From Myxococcota bacterium (lineage in GTDB: Bacteria; Myxococcota; UBA727; JAHDBA01): 50,894 nt of DNA. Shown here in pieces: positions 42,828 through 50,894 of this stretch. The notes below the pieces were generated by a model that was not told the origin of the DNA, did not search any database, and was given only the letters and a program-made list of their open reading frames with translations. Each line of letters starts with the position of its first letter. Position 1 is the first letter of the stretch. Where the stretch lies: the NCBI GenBank assembly GCA_020630615.1, contig JAHDBA010000009.1, positions 7,968-58,861 on the forward strand. Direction: 5' to 3'. The position numbers were made by a program, and so were the translations under genes.

Positions 42828-44204
42828 TTAAAGAGCGTTAATTTCTTCTTGCAGCGACTCCGCAATTGACTCAGCATACTTGACAACCAGCTCTCGGTCA
42901 TCCCCTTCAACCATAACCCGTGCCTTTGGCTCGGTCCCACTATAACGCAGCAGAACCCTTCCTTTACCCGCTAGTTTTAGCTCGATCGCAGAGACTATCT
43001 TTTGCGTTTTCGAAAGAGTCTCCAACGATGGTTTTGCAGACACATCAACATTTTTAAGAACTTGTGGCTTGGGCCTATAAAATGAATGCAGTGCAGACAA
43101 AGGCTCGCTTTGACTCCGCAATATTGACATAATCGTCAATGCCGCCATGAGGCCATCGCCTGTTGTACCCGCATCGAGAAACACGAGATGCCCGGATTGC
43201 TCTCCTCCAAAGACGTAGCCATCTTCGCGCATCCGTTGAACGACGTGCCTGTCTCCCACTCCCGTTCGCACCACAGAAATCTGATGCATTGCCAGGGATT
43301 CGTCGAGTGCTAAGTTGCTCATAACAGTGCTGACGATATGGTTCCCCGGTAGTTTGCCCGCCTTTTTCTTCGCGATAGCAATGAGCGCTAAGACCGCGTC
43401 TCCGTCAACAATAACCCCTCTCTCGTCTACGAGAACACACCGGTCTGCATCACCATCCAAGGCGATTCCCAAATCTGCTTCATGCTCGATCACGGCTGCG
43501 GCCAAACCACGGGGGTGCAAAGCCCCAACGCCGTCATTGATACTCAGCCCGTTAGGCGAAACTCCACGGCAGATCACGTTCGCGCCAAGCTCCTGTAGTA
43601 CTGTCGGCGCAACTTTATAGCCAGCTCCGTTTGCGCAATCTAAAACGACCTTCACACCCTCTAAGTTTTGCTGGGCAGGCAACACACTTTTAAGGTGCTC
43701 AATATAGCGCCCAATGACATCATCGATTCGGCGAGCACGGCCGATATCAGGGCCATCTGGGAGCTCGCCATCTTCAAAACCATTCAAGATGCGATGCTCA
43801 ACCATGGTTTCGAGTTCGTCGGATATTTTGAAACCGTCAGCTCCAAAAACCTTAATGCCATTGTCGTAATAGGGATTATGACTCGCTGACACCATAATCC
43901 CACAGTCGGCACGCATCGAACGGGTAATGTAGGCAACACCCGGTGTTGGCATTGGCCCAATAAGTTGAACAAATATACCTTGGCTGCATAAACCTGACGC
44001 AATTGCCATTTCAACCATATAACCAGAAAGTCGAGTGTCTTTGCCGAGAACGACTGTTGGACGTTCACCACTGTAACCCAAGGTCCCCTTGCGGATTAAT
44101 TCCCCAAGAGCTTGGCCAAAGCGAAGCGCATACTCAGGAGTCATCGGCTTTCTGTTCGCCCTACCTCGAATTCCATCCGTCCCAAAAATTCTCGACTTCG
44201 ACAT
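42828..44204 (-). CDS. glmM: Phosphoglucosamine mutase
   Basis: A 458-residue GlmM from the ATG at 44204, which has GGGGG about 8 bases upstream; the longer frame is not supported. N-terminal GTDGIRGRANRKPMT, catalytic phosphoserine Ser 108 in MVSASHNPYYDNGIK, Mg loop IALDGDADRC, and C-terminal RYSGTEPKARVM are intact. It converts glucosamine 6-phosphate to glucosamine 1-phosphate for peptidoglycan and LPS precursors. Last gene of the rimP-nusA-infB-rbfA-glmM run, 52 bases after rbfA. Confidence 0.97.
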   Translation of the reverse strand: MSKSRIFGTDGIRGRANRKPMTPEYALRFGQALGELIRKGTLGYSGERPTVVLGKDTRLSGYMVEMAIASGLCSQGIFVQLIGPMPTPGVAYITRSMRADCGIMVSASHNPYYDNGIKVFGADGFKISDELETMVEHRILNGFEDGELPDGPDIGRARRIDDVIGRYIEHLKSVLPAQQNLEGVKVVLDCANGAGYKVAPTVLQELGANVICRGVSPNGLSINDGVGALHPRGLAAAVIEHEADLGIALDGDADRCVLVDERGVIVDGDAVLALIAIAKKKAGKLPGNHIVSTVMSNLALDESLAMHQISVVRTGVGDRHVVQRMREDGYVFGGEQSGHLVFLDAGTTGDGLMAALTIMSILRSQSEPLSALHSFYRPKPQVLKNVDVSAKPSLETLSKTQKIVSAIELKLAGKGRVLLRYSGTEPKARVMVEGDDRELVVKYAESIAESLQEEINAL

Positions 44205-44256
44205 CGGATATCCCCCAGATTTTAATGATGGCACAACATGTCCAATGGGTCTCATA

Positions 44257-44586
44257 TTACCCGAGTAGACTTTCGATTCGTGCACGACGCTCCTCGGAGG
44301 CGTCATAAATAAATTTTAGAACTGGTGTTCTGCGAAGACGTAATCCGCGATTAATTTCTTGAGACAAGTCCGGACCGACGCGTTCAAGAGCCTCCTGCGT
44401 CACTTCGAAGTCTTTATCTTCACCGAAGAGAGAATAAAAAACGGTCGCATGGCTAAAATCAGAGTTGACGACAACATTGGAGATCGTTAAGAACCCCTTT
44501 ACATCTCCACGGTGATTTCGAAGCAAACGCTCACTGACAATCCGCTGGATTTCGTCAGCTACTTTGTCCCGTCTTGCATTACCCAT
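44257..44586 (-). CDS. rbfA: Ribosome-binding factor A
   Basis: A 109-residue RbfA of typical length, with RDKVADEIQRIVSERLL at the N-terminus, the KH-like strand SNVVVNSDFSHATVFYS, and LRRTPVLKFIYDASEE near the end. It assists 30S maturation (16S 5' end processing) in the cold. Follows infB by 35 bases, as expected for the nusA-infB cluster. Confidence 0.95.
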   Translation of the reverse strand: MGNARRDKVADEIQRIVSERLLRNHRGDVKGFLTISNVVVNSDFSHATVFYSLFGEDKDFEVTQEALERVGPDLSQEINRGLRLRRTPVLKFIYDASEERRARIESLLG

Positions 44587-44621
44587 AACAAAGCACTCCG
44601 TAAAGTGAAGAACACAAGCGT

Positions 44622-47333
44622 TTACGCGCTTGCGCCAGCAGCTCCTTCTTTACTCTCTTCAAGCTCCACCAAAGGTTTGTCCAGTGTTGCAGCGACTTCA
44701 ACAATCTCAAGCAATTTAATCGTGTCACCAACCTCAAATTCCCTAAAGCCTTTAATGCCAATACCGCACTCAAACCCAGCTTTAACACTGGATGCGTCGT
44801 CTTTAAATCGCTTCAGCGAAGTCACAGTGCCCTCATGAATGTCATTCCCACCACGGATAACAACGCCTTTGCATTCGCGAGTAACTTTGCCGTCGACAAC
44901 GTAACAACCCGCAATCTGACCAAGCTTCGGAACAGAAAACGTCGCTCGCACCTCAGCCTCTCCGAGCGGACGTTCTTCACGCAGGGGCGGAAGCAGGCCA
45001 GACATACTTTGACGAACTTCATCGAGCGCTTCATAAATGACACTGTAGGTTCGAACATCGATCTGTTCCCGCTGAGCACGTTTATGCGCTTTGGCATCCG
45101 GTTTTGCATTAAAGCCAATAATAATAGCGTCCGATGCCATCGCAAGGTTGATATCATTCTCGGTAATCGTTCCGACCCCCGAGTGCACGATAGTAACCCC
45201 AACCTTTTTAGTGCTCAGGTTCGATAGGGAGTGGCACAAGGCTTCAGAGGAACCTGAAACATCAGCCTTCACGATGAGCTTAAGCTCAAAACGTTCATCG
45301 CCCCCCTGCTTCTTATTCATGAAGTCATCAAGACTAATCTTTGTTGTCTTCATGCGCTCCGCTTCACGAGCCTGCTGAGCACGAACTTGCGCGACCTGCT
45401 TCGCAAGGCGGTCTTTCTCAACCATATCAAAGCGATCACCTGCAGTAGGAACTCCCGATAAGCCCAAAACCTGAACCGGGCAAGAAGGCCCAGCTTCTTT
45501 CAACTGGCTGCCATCCGAGCCAATCATCGCTCGGATCCGGCCCATATGCTCACCTGCAACCATGTACGTTCCTGTTTTCAACGTTCCAGACTCAATAAGA
45601 ACCGTACACACAGGCCCGCGGCCTTTGTCGAGCTGCGCTTCGATCACAGTCCCTGTCGCGGTAAGCGTAGGATCGGCCTGCAACTCTAAAACTTCCGACT
45701 GCAAGAGCACTGCCTCTAATAGCTTGTCGACTTTGTCTCCGGTGAGCGCTGAAACCTGCACCATCATGGTGTCTCCACCCCAGTCTTCTGGAACAAGTTC
45801 AAACTCGGTGAGCTCCTGCATTACCCGTTCGGGTTTTGCATCTGGCTTGTCACACTTATTAATAGCGACAACGATTGGAACACCCGCTGATTTTGCATGT
45901 GAGATAGCTTCTTTGGTTTGCGGCATGACGCCGTCATCGGCAGCGACTACCAAGATAACGATATCTGTAACATTCGCGCCACGCGCTCGCATTGCAGTGA
46001 ACGCTGCATGCCCAGGTGTATCCAGAAAGGTAATTATCTGACCATTTCTTTCAACTTGGTACGCTCCAATGTGCTGGGTAATCCCACCGGCCTCCCCAGA
46101 TGCCACGCGTGCTTCACGGATCCGGTCTAGCAGACTTGTTTTTCCGTGGTCGACATGACCCATTACAGTCACAACAGGAGAACGGCTCTGCAGGTTTTCG
46201 GCATCGCTCGCGCCTCTAGACTCAGCAAGCAAGTCACTGTCTTTCACCGCAACATTCTTGACTTCAAACTCAAACTCTTCCGCAATGATTGACGCCGTGT
46301 CAAAATCAATCATCTGGTTCATCGTGACCATCATGCCCATCTGCATCAGACGTCCAACAACTTGCCCACCCTTAACAGACATTTGATGCGACAAGTCAGA
46401 AACGGAAATAGCGTCCTTCATTTCAATGACACGTTTATGCGCAGCCGCCTGGGTGATTTCTGGGCCTTTCCCTTTTTTGCCGGTCTTTCGTTTGCGCCCA
46501 GGGTTTTGCCAAAAGTCACGCGATGAACGCATCTCGCGGCGCTCTTTATAATCAAAGCCGCCCGTCGACTTCTTCTTGCCGCTGCGAGGTCCGCCACCAG
46601 GGTTACTTTGATTCGACACATCAACCATTTGCGGGCCAGCGCCAAAGCGACTCCCTACAACTTTAAGTTCTCGAACCCGCCCACGTTTTGGGCGAGGACG
46701 AAAATCCCGCCCCTCTGCAGCAAGGCGATTTTTAATCGCATCAGGGTCGATGCGTCGAACAACATTCTTCGGAGCCGCCACTTTTGCAGAGGGTTCAACT
46801 TCCGGTTTTGGTGCTTCCGCTGGCGTTGCGGCTTGAGAGTTCTGTTCTTCAGAAGAGCTGCCTGCAACAGCCGAAACGCGACCGTCGATCTTGCTTTCTG
46901 GCCTTAGAGTCGACTGCGCTTCAGGAGCTACTGCTGCGGAGTCAGAAGCACCCCCTGCAGAGACTCCAGCATCTGCATCGACATTTCCATCCCCGTCGAG
47001 TGCGGTCCGGGATTCTTTATTCTCTGCCAACTGGTGCTCTTGCACGCCAACCTCTAAATCCGCAGTCTCTGTCGCGACAGGTGATGAGCTCTCTGGAACT
47101 GTTTCCTCAGCAACAACTTCTGCAGAGTCAGCACTGGGCTTGCGTCGGCGGATCACCATTCGACGCCGTTTGGGCGCCCCCATTTTTGCTCCACCACCTT
47201 GCAGCGCAGACATCGCTTCGCCTTCATCGATGCCGCTGGAGTGAGTTTTCACATCCATCCCTGCGGCCTTCAGTTTGTCGAGAAGGTCCTTGTTGGACAT
47301 ATTCAATTTTTTGGCGAGCTCATGAACGCGCAT
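44622..47333 (-). CDS. infB: Translation initiation factor IF-2
   Basis: A 903-residue IF-2 from the ATG at 47333, which has GAGG five bases upstream. It begins [20 protein letters not shown] (IF2_N), then has a ~250-residue Ala/Glu/Pro/Ser- and Arg/Lys/Gly-rich linker, a second IF2_N-like helix bundle ([16 protein letters not shown]), and the GTPase domain: G1 [15 protein letters not shown]2 [13 protein letters not shown]3 [11 protein letters not shown]4 NKCDKP. Domains II, III and IV follow ([29 protein letters not shown]). It loads initiator tRNA on the 30S subunit. 164 bases separate it from ylxR, with a structured spacer. Confidence 0.97.
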   Translation of the reverse strand: MRVHELAKKLNMSNKDLLDKLKAAGMDVKTHSSGIDEGEAMSALQGGGAKMGAPKRRRMVIRRRKPSADSAEVVAEETVPESSSPVATETADLEVGVQEHQLAENKESRTALDGDGNVDADAGVSAGGASDSAAVAPEAQSTLRPESKIDGRVSAVAGSSSEEQNSQAATPAEAPKPEVEPSAKVAAPKNVVRRIDPDAIKNRLAAEGRDFRPRPKRGRVRELKVVGSRFGAGPQMVDVSNQSNPGGGPRSGKKKSTGGFDYKERREMRSSRDFWQNPGRKRKTGKKGKGPEITQAAAHKRVIEMKDAISVSDLSHQMSVKGGQVVGRLMQMGMMVTMNQMIDFDTASIIAEEFEFEVKNVAVKDSDLLAESRGASDAENLQSRSPVVTVMGHVDHGKTSLLDRIREARVASGEAGGITQHIGAYQVERNGQIITFLDTPGHAAFTAMRARGANVTDIVILVVAADDGVMPQTKEAISHAKSAGVPIVVAINKCDKPDAKPERVMQELTEFELVPEDWGGDTMMVQVSALTGDKVDKLLEAVLLQSEVLELQADPTLTATGTVIEAQLDKGRGPVCTVLIESGTLKTGTYMVAGEHMGRIRAMIGSDGSQLKEAGPSCPVQVLGLSGVPTAGDRFDMVEKDRLAKQVAQVRAQQAREAERMKTTKISLDDFMNKKQGGDERFELKLIVKADVSGSSEALCHSLSNLSTKKVGVTIVHSGVGTITENDINLAMASDAIIIGFNAKPDAKAHKRAQREQIDVRTYSVIYEALDEVRQSMSGLLPPLREERPLGEAEVRATFSVPKLGQIAGCYVVDGKVTRECKGVVIRGGNDIHEGTVTSLKRFKDDASSVKAGFECGIGIKGFREFEVGDTIKLLEIVEVAATLDKPLVELEESKEGAAGASA

Positions 47334-47470
47334 GCGCACCTCGATGGAATGCAATATTGAAGTTGGATACTATGGGGCATACCGGATGTTCGCAAGGGGT
47401 ATTCCACGGTGACAGCACTAATATTAGGCTTTTATTTGCAGAACTCTCGCCGAACAAAACAAAGAGTCTC

Positions 47471-47499
47471 AGCGTGGGTTGGTGGTTTGTGACCACGCT
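47471..47499 (-). terminator. Structured spacer downstream of ylxR
   Basis: On the minus strand AGCGTGG (from 47499) and CCACGCT (to 47471) form a 7-bp stem, followed at about 47462-47450 by a T-rich run with interruptions (CTTTGTTTTGTT). A second pairing GTGGT/ACCAC (47492-47496 with 47482-47486) competes for the same strand. This could be a partial terminator or attenuator between ylxR and infB. The stem begins within the ylxR stop codon. Confidence 0.4.
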
Positions 47500-47758
47500 A
47501 CTCCTCTCTGAACGCTAAAAGGCAGCGTGCTCCAAAACTTCGCGACAACGCCTTTTCAAGGCGCAATCGGGATTTGTCACATGGGACATAAAGACCAGGC
47601 AAGCACCTTGGGTGAACCCATGCTCGGCGGCCGCTCCAGTCGTTGTTCGAGATACAATAAAGAGTCCCACAAGGCCCCCGAGCAATGCCCGACATCAGAC
47701 TCTGTGAGTCCTTTGTTCGGCATACCACGCAAGTCCTTGTCGGGGTACGCGTGGTCAT
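47498..47758 (-). CDS. ylxR: YlxR (RnpM) RNA-binding protein
   Basis: An 86-residue DUF448 protein with RTCVVCRTKDSQSLM at the N-terminus and RRAWVHPRCLPGL later, the typical YlxR signature. Related proteins bind RNA and modulate RNase P activity in Bacillus (RnpM). Its ATG overlaps the nusA stop codon (TAATG), so translation is coupled to nusA. The ribosomal protein L7Ae-like gene that often follows (ylxQ) is absent. Confidence 0.93.
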   Translation of the reverse strand: MTTRTPTRTCVVCRTKDSQSLMSGIARGPCGTLYCISNNDWSGRRAWVHPRCLPGLYVPCDKSRLRLEKALSRSFGARCLLAFREE

Positions 47759-49488
47759 TAGATCGTCGCGCTTTCGCCAGACTCGCTTTCCCCAGAAGGT
47801 GTTGCTCCTGCATCAAGAAAGGCAACATCGGCTTCACTCGTCTCGCCAGCATCGAGCCCGAGTTCGGACTCTAATGTCGTGTTGATTGACTCAATCTCTT
47901 TCAGCTCTGCGTCCGTCAAGGCTGGCACAGGGTTCGCTATATCGTTGTCAGCCTTTGAGACCATTGCCGCCACACCATGAAAGAGCTGCTGCGCTTTCAA
48001 GCTTGGCATACCCGCATAGTCTTCAAGGCGATCCTCCCAAATGTCCATAAAGAGATCTGAGGCATTTTCGATATCAACTCGCTCGAAAAAGACCTTGGCA
48101 GCAGCGTCAACCACTTCCAAGTCCTCCAGTTTAAGCTCGCCCTTCTCACATAAAGCATTCACCTTTATCAATATCTTCGCATGGTCTCTTGCCGCCTGTG
48201 CAAGTTTTGTTTTTTCCTCAGACTCTAAAACAATCGCTGCATCAACATTGGCGTAGAGGTCCTCCTGTGACATTGTCGAAAATCCTGGGACTTCTTGCAA
48301 CTCTGCAAAATCAACATTCTTAAGTTCTGCAGCATTGCGATAACCATGGTTGTAAAGCGTCTGTATCTGGATGTCATCAAGCATGGACACCTTCGACAAG
48401 CTCGACCAAGCCACTTCACGCTCTTCATTCATCTTCGTTTCACTCGTAATGTCGATCTTCCAACCTGAAAGCTGAGCTGCAAGTCGAACATTCTGCCCGC
48501 GTCGACCGATCGCCAAACTCAGCTGATCATCCGGAACAACAATCTGCATGCTGTGCTCGTCCTCATTAACGAGAACGCGCGTGACCTGAGCAGGCGAAAG
48601 GGCATTGCATACAAAGCGCGCATCATCTTCATCAAATGGGACGATATCTACTTTCTCGCCTCGAAGTTCCTGCACTACTGCCTGCACCCGTGCCCCCTTC
48701 AAACCAATACAAGCACCTTCAGGGTCAACATCAGGGTCACGAGAATAGACGGCAATCTTGGTCCGCACACCCGCTTCACGAGCAACCGCAACAATATCAA
48801 CGATGCCCTCATGGATTTCTGGGACTTCTTGCTCAAAGAGCTTTCGCACCATTTCGGGACTCGTGCGAGAAAGCACGATTTGTGAGCCGCGAGCCTGCTC
48901 AGAAACATCAATCACATACGCAACTACGCGATCTCCAGCTCGAATATTCTCACGTTGCACCTGCTCTCGGTAAGGCATAATCGCCTCAGCACGCCCCAAA
49001 TCAACAATCACATTACCGCGCTCAAAGCGTCTCGCGATTCCGGTGACCAATTCATCTTTACGATCTTTATATTCCTCAAAGACGGTTGAGCGTTCTGCTT
49101 CCCGAATCTTCTGAAAAATTACCTGCTTCGCGGTTTGAGCGGCGATGCGGCCAAATTCTTTTGAACGGAGACGCAATCCAAACTCGCTACCAATGTCTTC
49201 TTCGCTAAGTTCTTGCCCCTCAAGCTTGGCTTCTTCTTGTGCATCTTCAAACGAGATCTCTGAGATATTATCCCGGACCTCCCGAACAATTGTACGAAAC
49301 TCATATACAGCAATCTCACCATCTTCAGGGTAGTACTCGGCCTCCAGATCGACTTGCAATCCGAGTTTCTTTCGCGCAGCGGAAATCAATGCCTGCTTCA
49401 TAGCATCAACAAGGATCTCTTTGTCGAGATTCTTTTCACGACTCACCTGGTCTAAAATCGCGTCGAGGTCTTTATTTTGCATTTCCAT
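47758..49488 (-). CDS. nusA: Transcription termination/antitermination factor NusA
   Basis: A 576-residue NusA. The N-terminal RNAP-binding domain begins with LDAILDQVSREKNLDKEIL; an S1 domain covers GNVIVDLGRAEAIMP and ENIRAGDRVVAYVIDV; KH1 and KH2 include DPEGACIGLKGARVQAV and LSLAIGRRGQNVRLAAQL. A helix-hairpin-helix-like segment and a ~130-residue acidic C-terminus follow, longer than Bacillus NusA and similar in place to the acidic repeats of proteobacteria. AAGGTGG sits 6 bases before the ATG. It pauses and regulates transcription with rho and boxA systems. Overlaps ylxR by one base. Confidence 0.97.
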   Translation of the reverse strand: MEMQNKDLDAILDQVSREKNLDKEILVDAMKQALISAARKKLGLQVDLEAEYYPEDGEIAVYEFRTIVREVRDNISEISFEDAQEEAKLEGQELSEEDIGSEFGLRLRSKEFGRIAAQTAKQVIFQKIREAERSTVFEEYKDRKDELVTGIARRFERGNVIVDLGRAEAIMPYREQVQRENIRAGDRVVAYVIDVSEQARGSQIVLSRTSPEMVRKLFEQEVPEIHEGIVDIVAVAREAGVRTKIAVYSRDPDVDPEGACIGLKGARVQAVVQELRGEKVDIVPFDEDDARFVCNALSPAQVTRVLVNEDEHSMQIVVPDDQLSLAIGRRGQNVRLAAQLSGWKIDITSETKMNEEREVAWSSLSKVSMLDDIQIQTLYNHGYRNAAELKNVDFAELQEVPGFSTMSQEDLYANVDAAIVLESEEKTKLAQAARDHAKILIKVNALCEKGELKLEDLEVVDAAAKVFFERVDIENASDLFMDIWEDRLEDYAGMPSLKAQQLFHGVAAMVSKADNDIANPVPALTDAELKEIESINTTLESELGLDAGETSEADVAFLDAGATPSGESESGESATI

Positions 49489-49546
49489 TCTTCACCACCT
49501 TGCCCACTCGGGCCAAAATCTTTCAGCGAAAACTCGCCTAAGCATT

Positions 49547-50071
49547 TTACTTTCCAAAATCATAAATTAAATGTGCGCTTTCGAGGTTCGACCACGCGAC
49601 CGCGACAGATTCGCCACCATCGATATCAAGCACGAAGCCCTTCGCATCCCACGAACACACCAAGCCTTTAAATCGTCGCTGATTGCCCACTCCGGAACGT
49701 GTCACCACTTGCACATTGGACCCTTGCGCAGCCTCAAAATGCGAGGGCTTGGTCAGCGGGCGGTCAACGCCAGGACTCGAGACTTCAAGCCGGTACTTTT
49801 TATCACCTAGGATTTGGGTCTCGCTATCAAGAACTTCAAGAGTATCGCCAAGAAAACGACTCTGCTCCGCAAGTTGGTCGATGGAAATCAAGGTCTCTGC
49901 ATCCAGTGTATCGATAAAGAGGCGGAGCTTGTTTTCTTCTTTGCCACGAACAAATTGGAGTTTGATGAGTTCAAAACCTTCGCCACCAAGGACGGGTGCA
50001 AGCGACTCATAGATTCTGGTTTCAACGCCACTCAACGCAGCAACATAATCTGTCCTTGCATTCGCTTTCAT
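49547..50071 (-). CDS. rimP: Ribosome maturation factor RimP
   Basis: A 174-residue RimP (DUF150). I chose ATG 50071 because GGAGG lies 8 bases upstream; ATG 50089 and an earlier start are in frame. Visible are GFELIKLQFVRGKEENKLRLFID, DQLAEQSRFLGDTLEVLD, and YRLEVSSPGVDRPLTKPSHFE, the family signature (S-S-P-G-x-D-R-P-L). It helps 30S assembly. First gene of the nusA-infB cluster, 58 bases before nusA. Confidence 0.95.
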   Translation of the reverse strand: MKANARTDYVAALSGVETRIYESLAPVLGGEGFELIKLQFVRGKEENKLRLFIDTLDAETLISIDQLAEQSRFLGDTLEVLDSETQILGDKKYRLEVSSPGVDRPLTKPSHFEAAQGSNVQVVTRSGVGNQRRFKGLVCSWDAKGFVLDIDGGESVAVAWSNLESAHLIYDFGK

Positions 50072-50319
50072 ACTTTTTTCCTCCACCATGCTCACAAGCT
50101 CTACCTCACCCTCTCGTTTCAAAAAAGAACAATGCTTTTGAACGGCAACCCACACAACAAGCCTCCGAACGTACGCTTAAACACAACGCACGGTCAGCAC
50201 CTTCGCAATCAAGAATGAGGGGAAGCGCGCAAACGCTCTCGTTGGTTAACACATCTCAAGCAGAGCGCAAGGCACAGAATGCCACTCTTCGTTCGAATCA
50301 CAATTCATGATGCGTGCAC

Positions 50320-50894
50320 CTACTGCGCACCAAGAAGCACATCACGTGGTGTATGGTCGAGGAGTATCGCTTCGGGTCGTGTCACAGTCATCGCTTCAAA
50401 TGTCTTTGAGTCAACAAGTTTCCGAAGTGTTTTCAGCCCTTTGATGACTAGCGGTTTGACATCGGCAGCTTTATGGCAGTCGCCTCCGACAATGGCCGCA
50501 TACCCCTCTTCAATTAGCATGCGGGAATTCCTTTTGTGTTCTCGTGTGTAGGATCCAGCGAGCGAGCCTAGATTCACCTGAATGAGGTAGCCGGCCTCGA
50601 CCAGCTTATCGAGAACTGAAGTGGATAACGCATACGGAAATCGCTCCAAATGCGCTAGCACTATTTTGTACCCTGCACACCGAACGCGAAAGAGTGCATC
50701 AAGCCAATTCGGAGGTGCCATATGGTAGGGCAATTCAAAAAGTATGTATTTTGAATCCCCGTAGGTGACAACCCGGTCGTGGATGCGATCATCGAAGAGC
50801 TGTTCATCGTAGTAGTGCTCCGCACCCGTGACGAGGTCAAGCCGAAGCCGATGCTCATCGACGATCTCTTCAACCTCTCGAAAGAGCCTTGGGT
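50320..50894 (-). CDS. CpsB/YwqE-type PHP phosphatase (5' end outside window)
   Basis: The frame enters from the right edge without a start; 191 codons are visible to the stop at 50320. Motifs are those of bacterial PHP-family tyrosine phosphatases of capsule systems: TGAEHYYDEQLFDD, KYILFELPYHM, IVLAHLERFPYAL, LIQVNLGSLAGSY and AAIVGGDCHKAADVKP, covering the metal-binding His/Asp/Glu pattern. CpsB/Wzb-like enzymes dephosphorylate the bacterial tyrosine kinase that controls polysaccharide export. The frame continues beyond the edge, so the gene is truncated here. Convergence with rimP is not relevant, both are on the minus strand. Confidence 0.82.
   Translation of the reverse strand, partial: PRLFREVEEIVDEHRLRLDLVTGAEHYYDEQLFDDRIHDRVVTYGDSKYILFELPYHMAPPNWLDALFRVRCAGYKIVLAHLERFPYALSTSVLDKLVEAGYLIQVNLGSLAGSYTREHKRNSRMLIEEGYAAIVGGDCHKAADVKPLVIKGLKTLRKLVDSKTFEAMTVTRPEAILLDHTPRDVLLGAQ

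Noticed and set aside
45562..46041. 159-residue plus-strand frame inside infB
   Set aside because: Antisense of the IF-2 GTPase domain; composition is that of a shadow frame.
50072..50319. Gene in the spacer between rimP and the PHP phosphatase
   Set aside because: Frames here are short, overlap the upstream end of rimP in other phases and lack ribosome sites; I see nothing in it.

Overview
The window is a gene-dense bacterial chromosome segment of roughly 50% GC (by eye). It carries one tRNA gene and shows no sign of phage, insertion sequence or CRISPR. Several traits point to the myxobacterium/bradymonad part of the old Deltaproteobacteria: many lipoproteins with acidic, low-complexity linkers after the lipobox; a C-terminal tail resembling the MYXO-CTERM sorting signal; an infC that appears to start at AUC; and proteins with type-3-repeat-like calcium loops. 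This placement is inference from style, not from a marker-gene tree.

Left part (1-6.5 kb): five predicted lipoproteins, including a truncated one with an ASEEE tandem repeat, two tandem paralogues with a thioredoxin CxxC motif, a cytochrome P460-like protein and an orphan. A nitrilase-family amidase lies among them on the other strand. Then come two large unusual proteins encoded convergently (4.7-9.7 kb): a ~570-residue helical orphan and a 1,054-residue protein with a duplicated N-terminal module, a Lys/Arg-rich linker and a C-terminal calpain-like cysteine protease domain. This is the most novel-looking locus here.

Metabolic block (9.8-17 kb): a class III aminotransferase, MazG, a methyltransferase, a single-chain acetate kinase-PduL fusion (acyl-CoA to acyl-phosphate to ATP in one polypeptide) and, divergently, an acyl-CoA carboxylase carboxyltransferase with a free-standing biotin carrier. 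Translation block (17-21.5 kb): a lipoprotein, tRNA-Val(GAC), threonyl-tRNA synthetase with a ~115-residue insertion, and infC, followed by a strong terminator instead of rpmI-rplT.

Middle (21.6-31 kb): a small NapB-like dihaem protein, a Nudix hydrolase, a YfgM-like/BamB-like pair, an alanine-type Na+ symporter, lepA-lepB, and an EF-hand-loop lipoprotein. From 31 to 40.7 kb: an orphan protein, a temptin-like haem-motif protein, a crotonase-fold protein lacking both classical catalytic Glu residues, a long pgsA, a SPOR protein and a membrane-anchored protein, rluB, a reversed short cbiX, scpB-scpA and a site-2 protease-like peptidase.

Right end (40.7-50.9 kb): an aconitase-superfamily enzyme with the swivel domain fused N-terminally, then the conserved translation/transcription cluster rimP-nusA-ylxR-infB-rbfA-glmM on the minus strand, and a truncated CpsB/YwqE-type PHP phosphatase at the edge. 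Most gene starts were re-chosen on Shine-Dalgarno position, family alignment from memory or signal-peptide logic, as noted in each entry.
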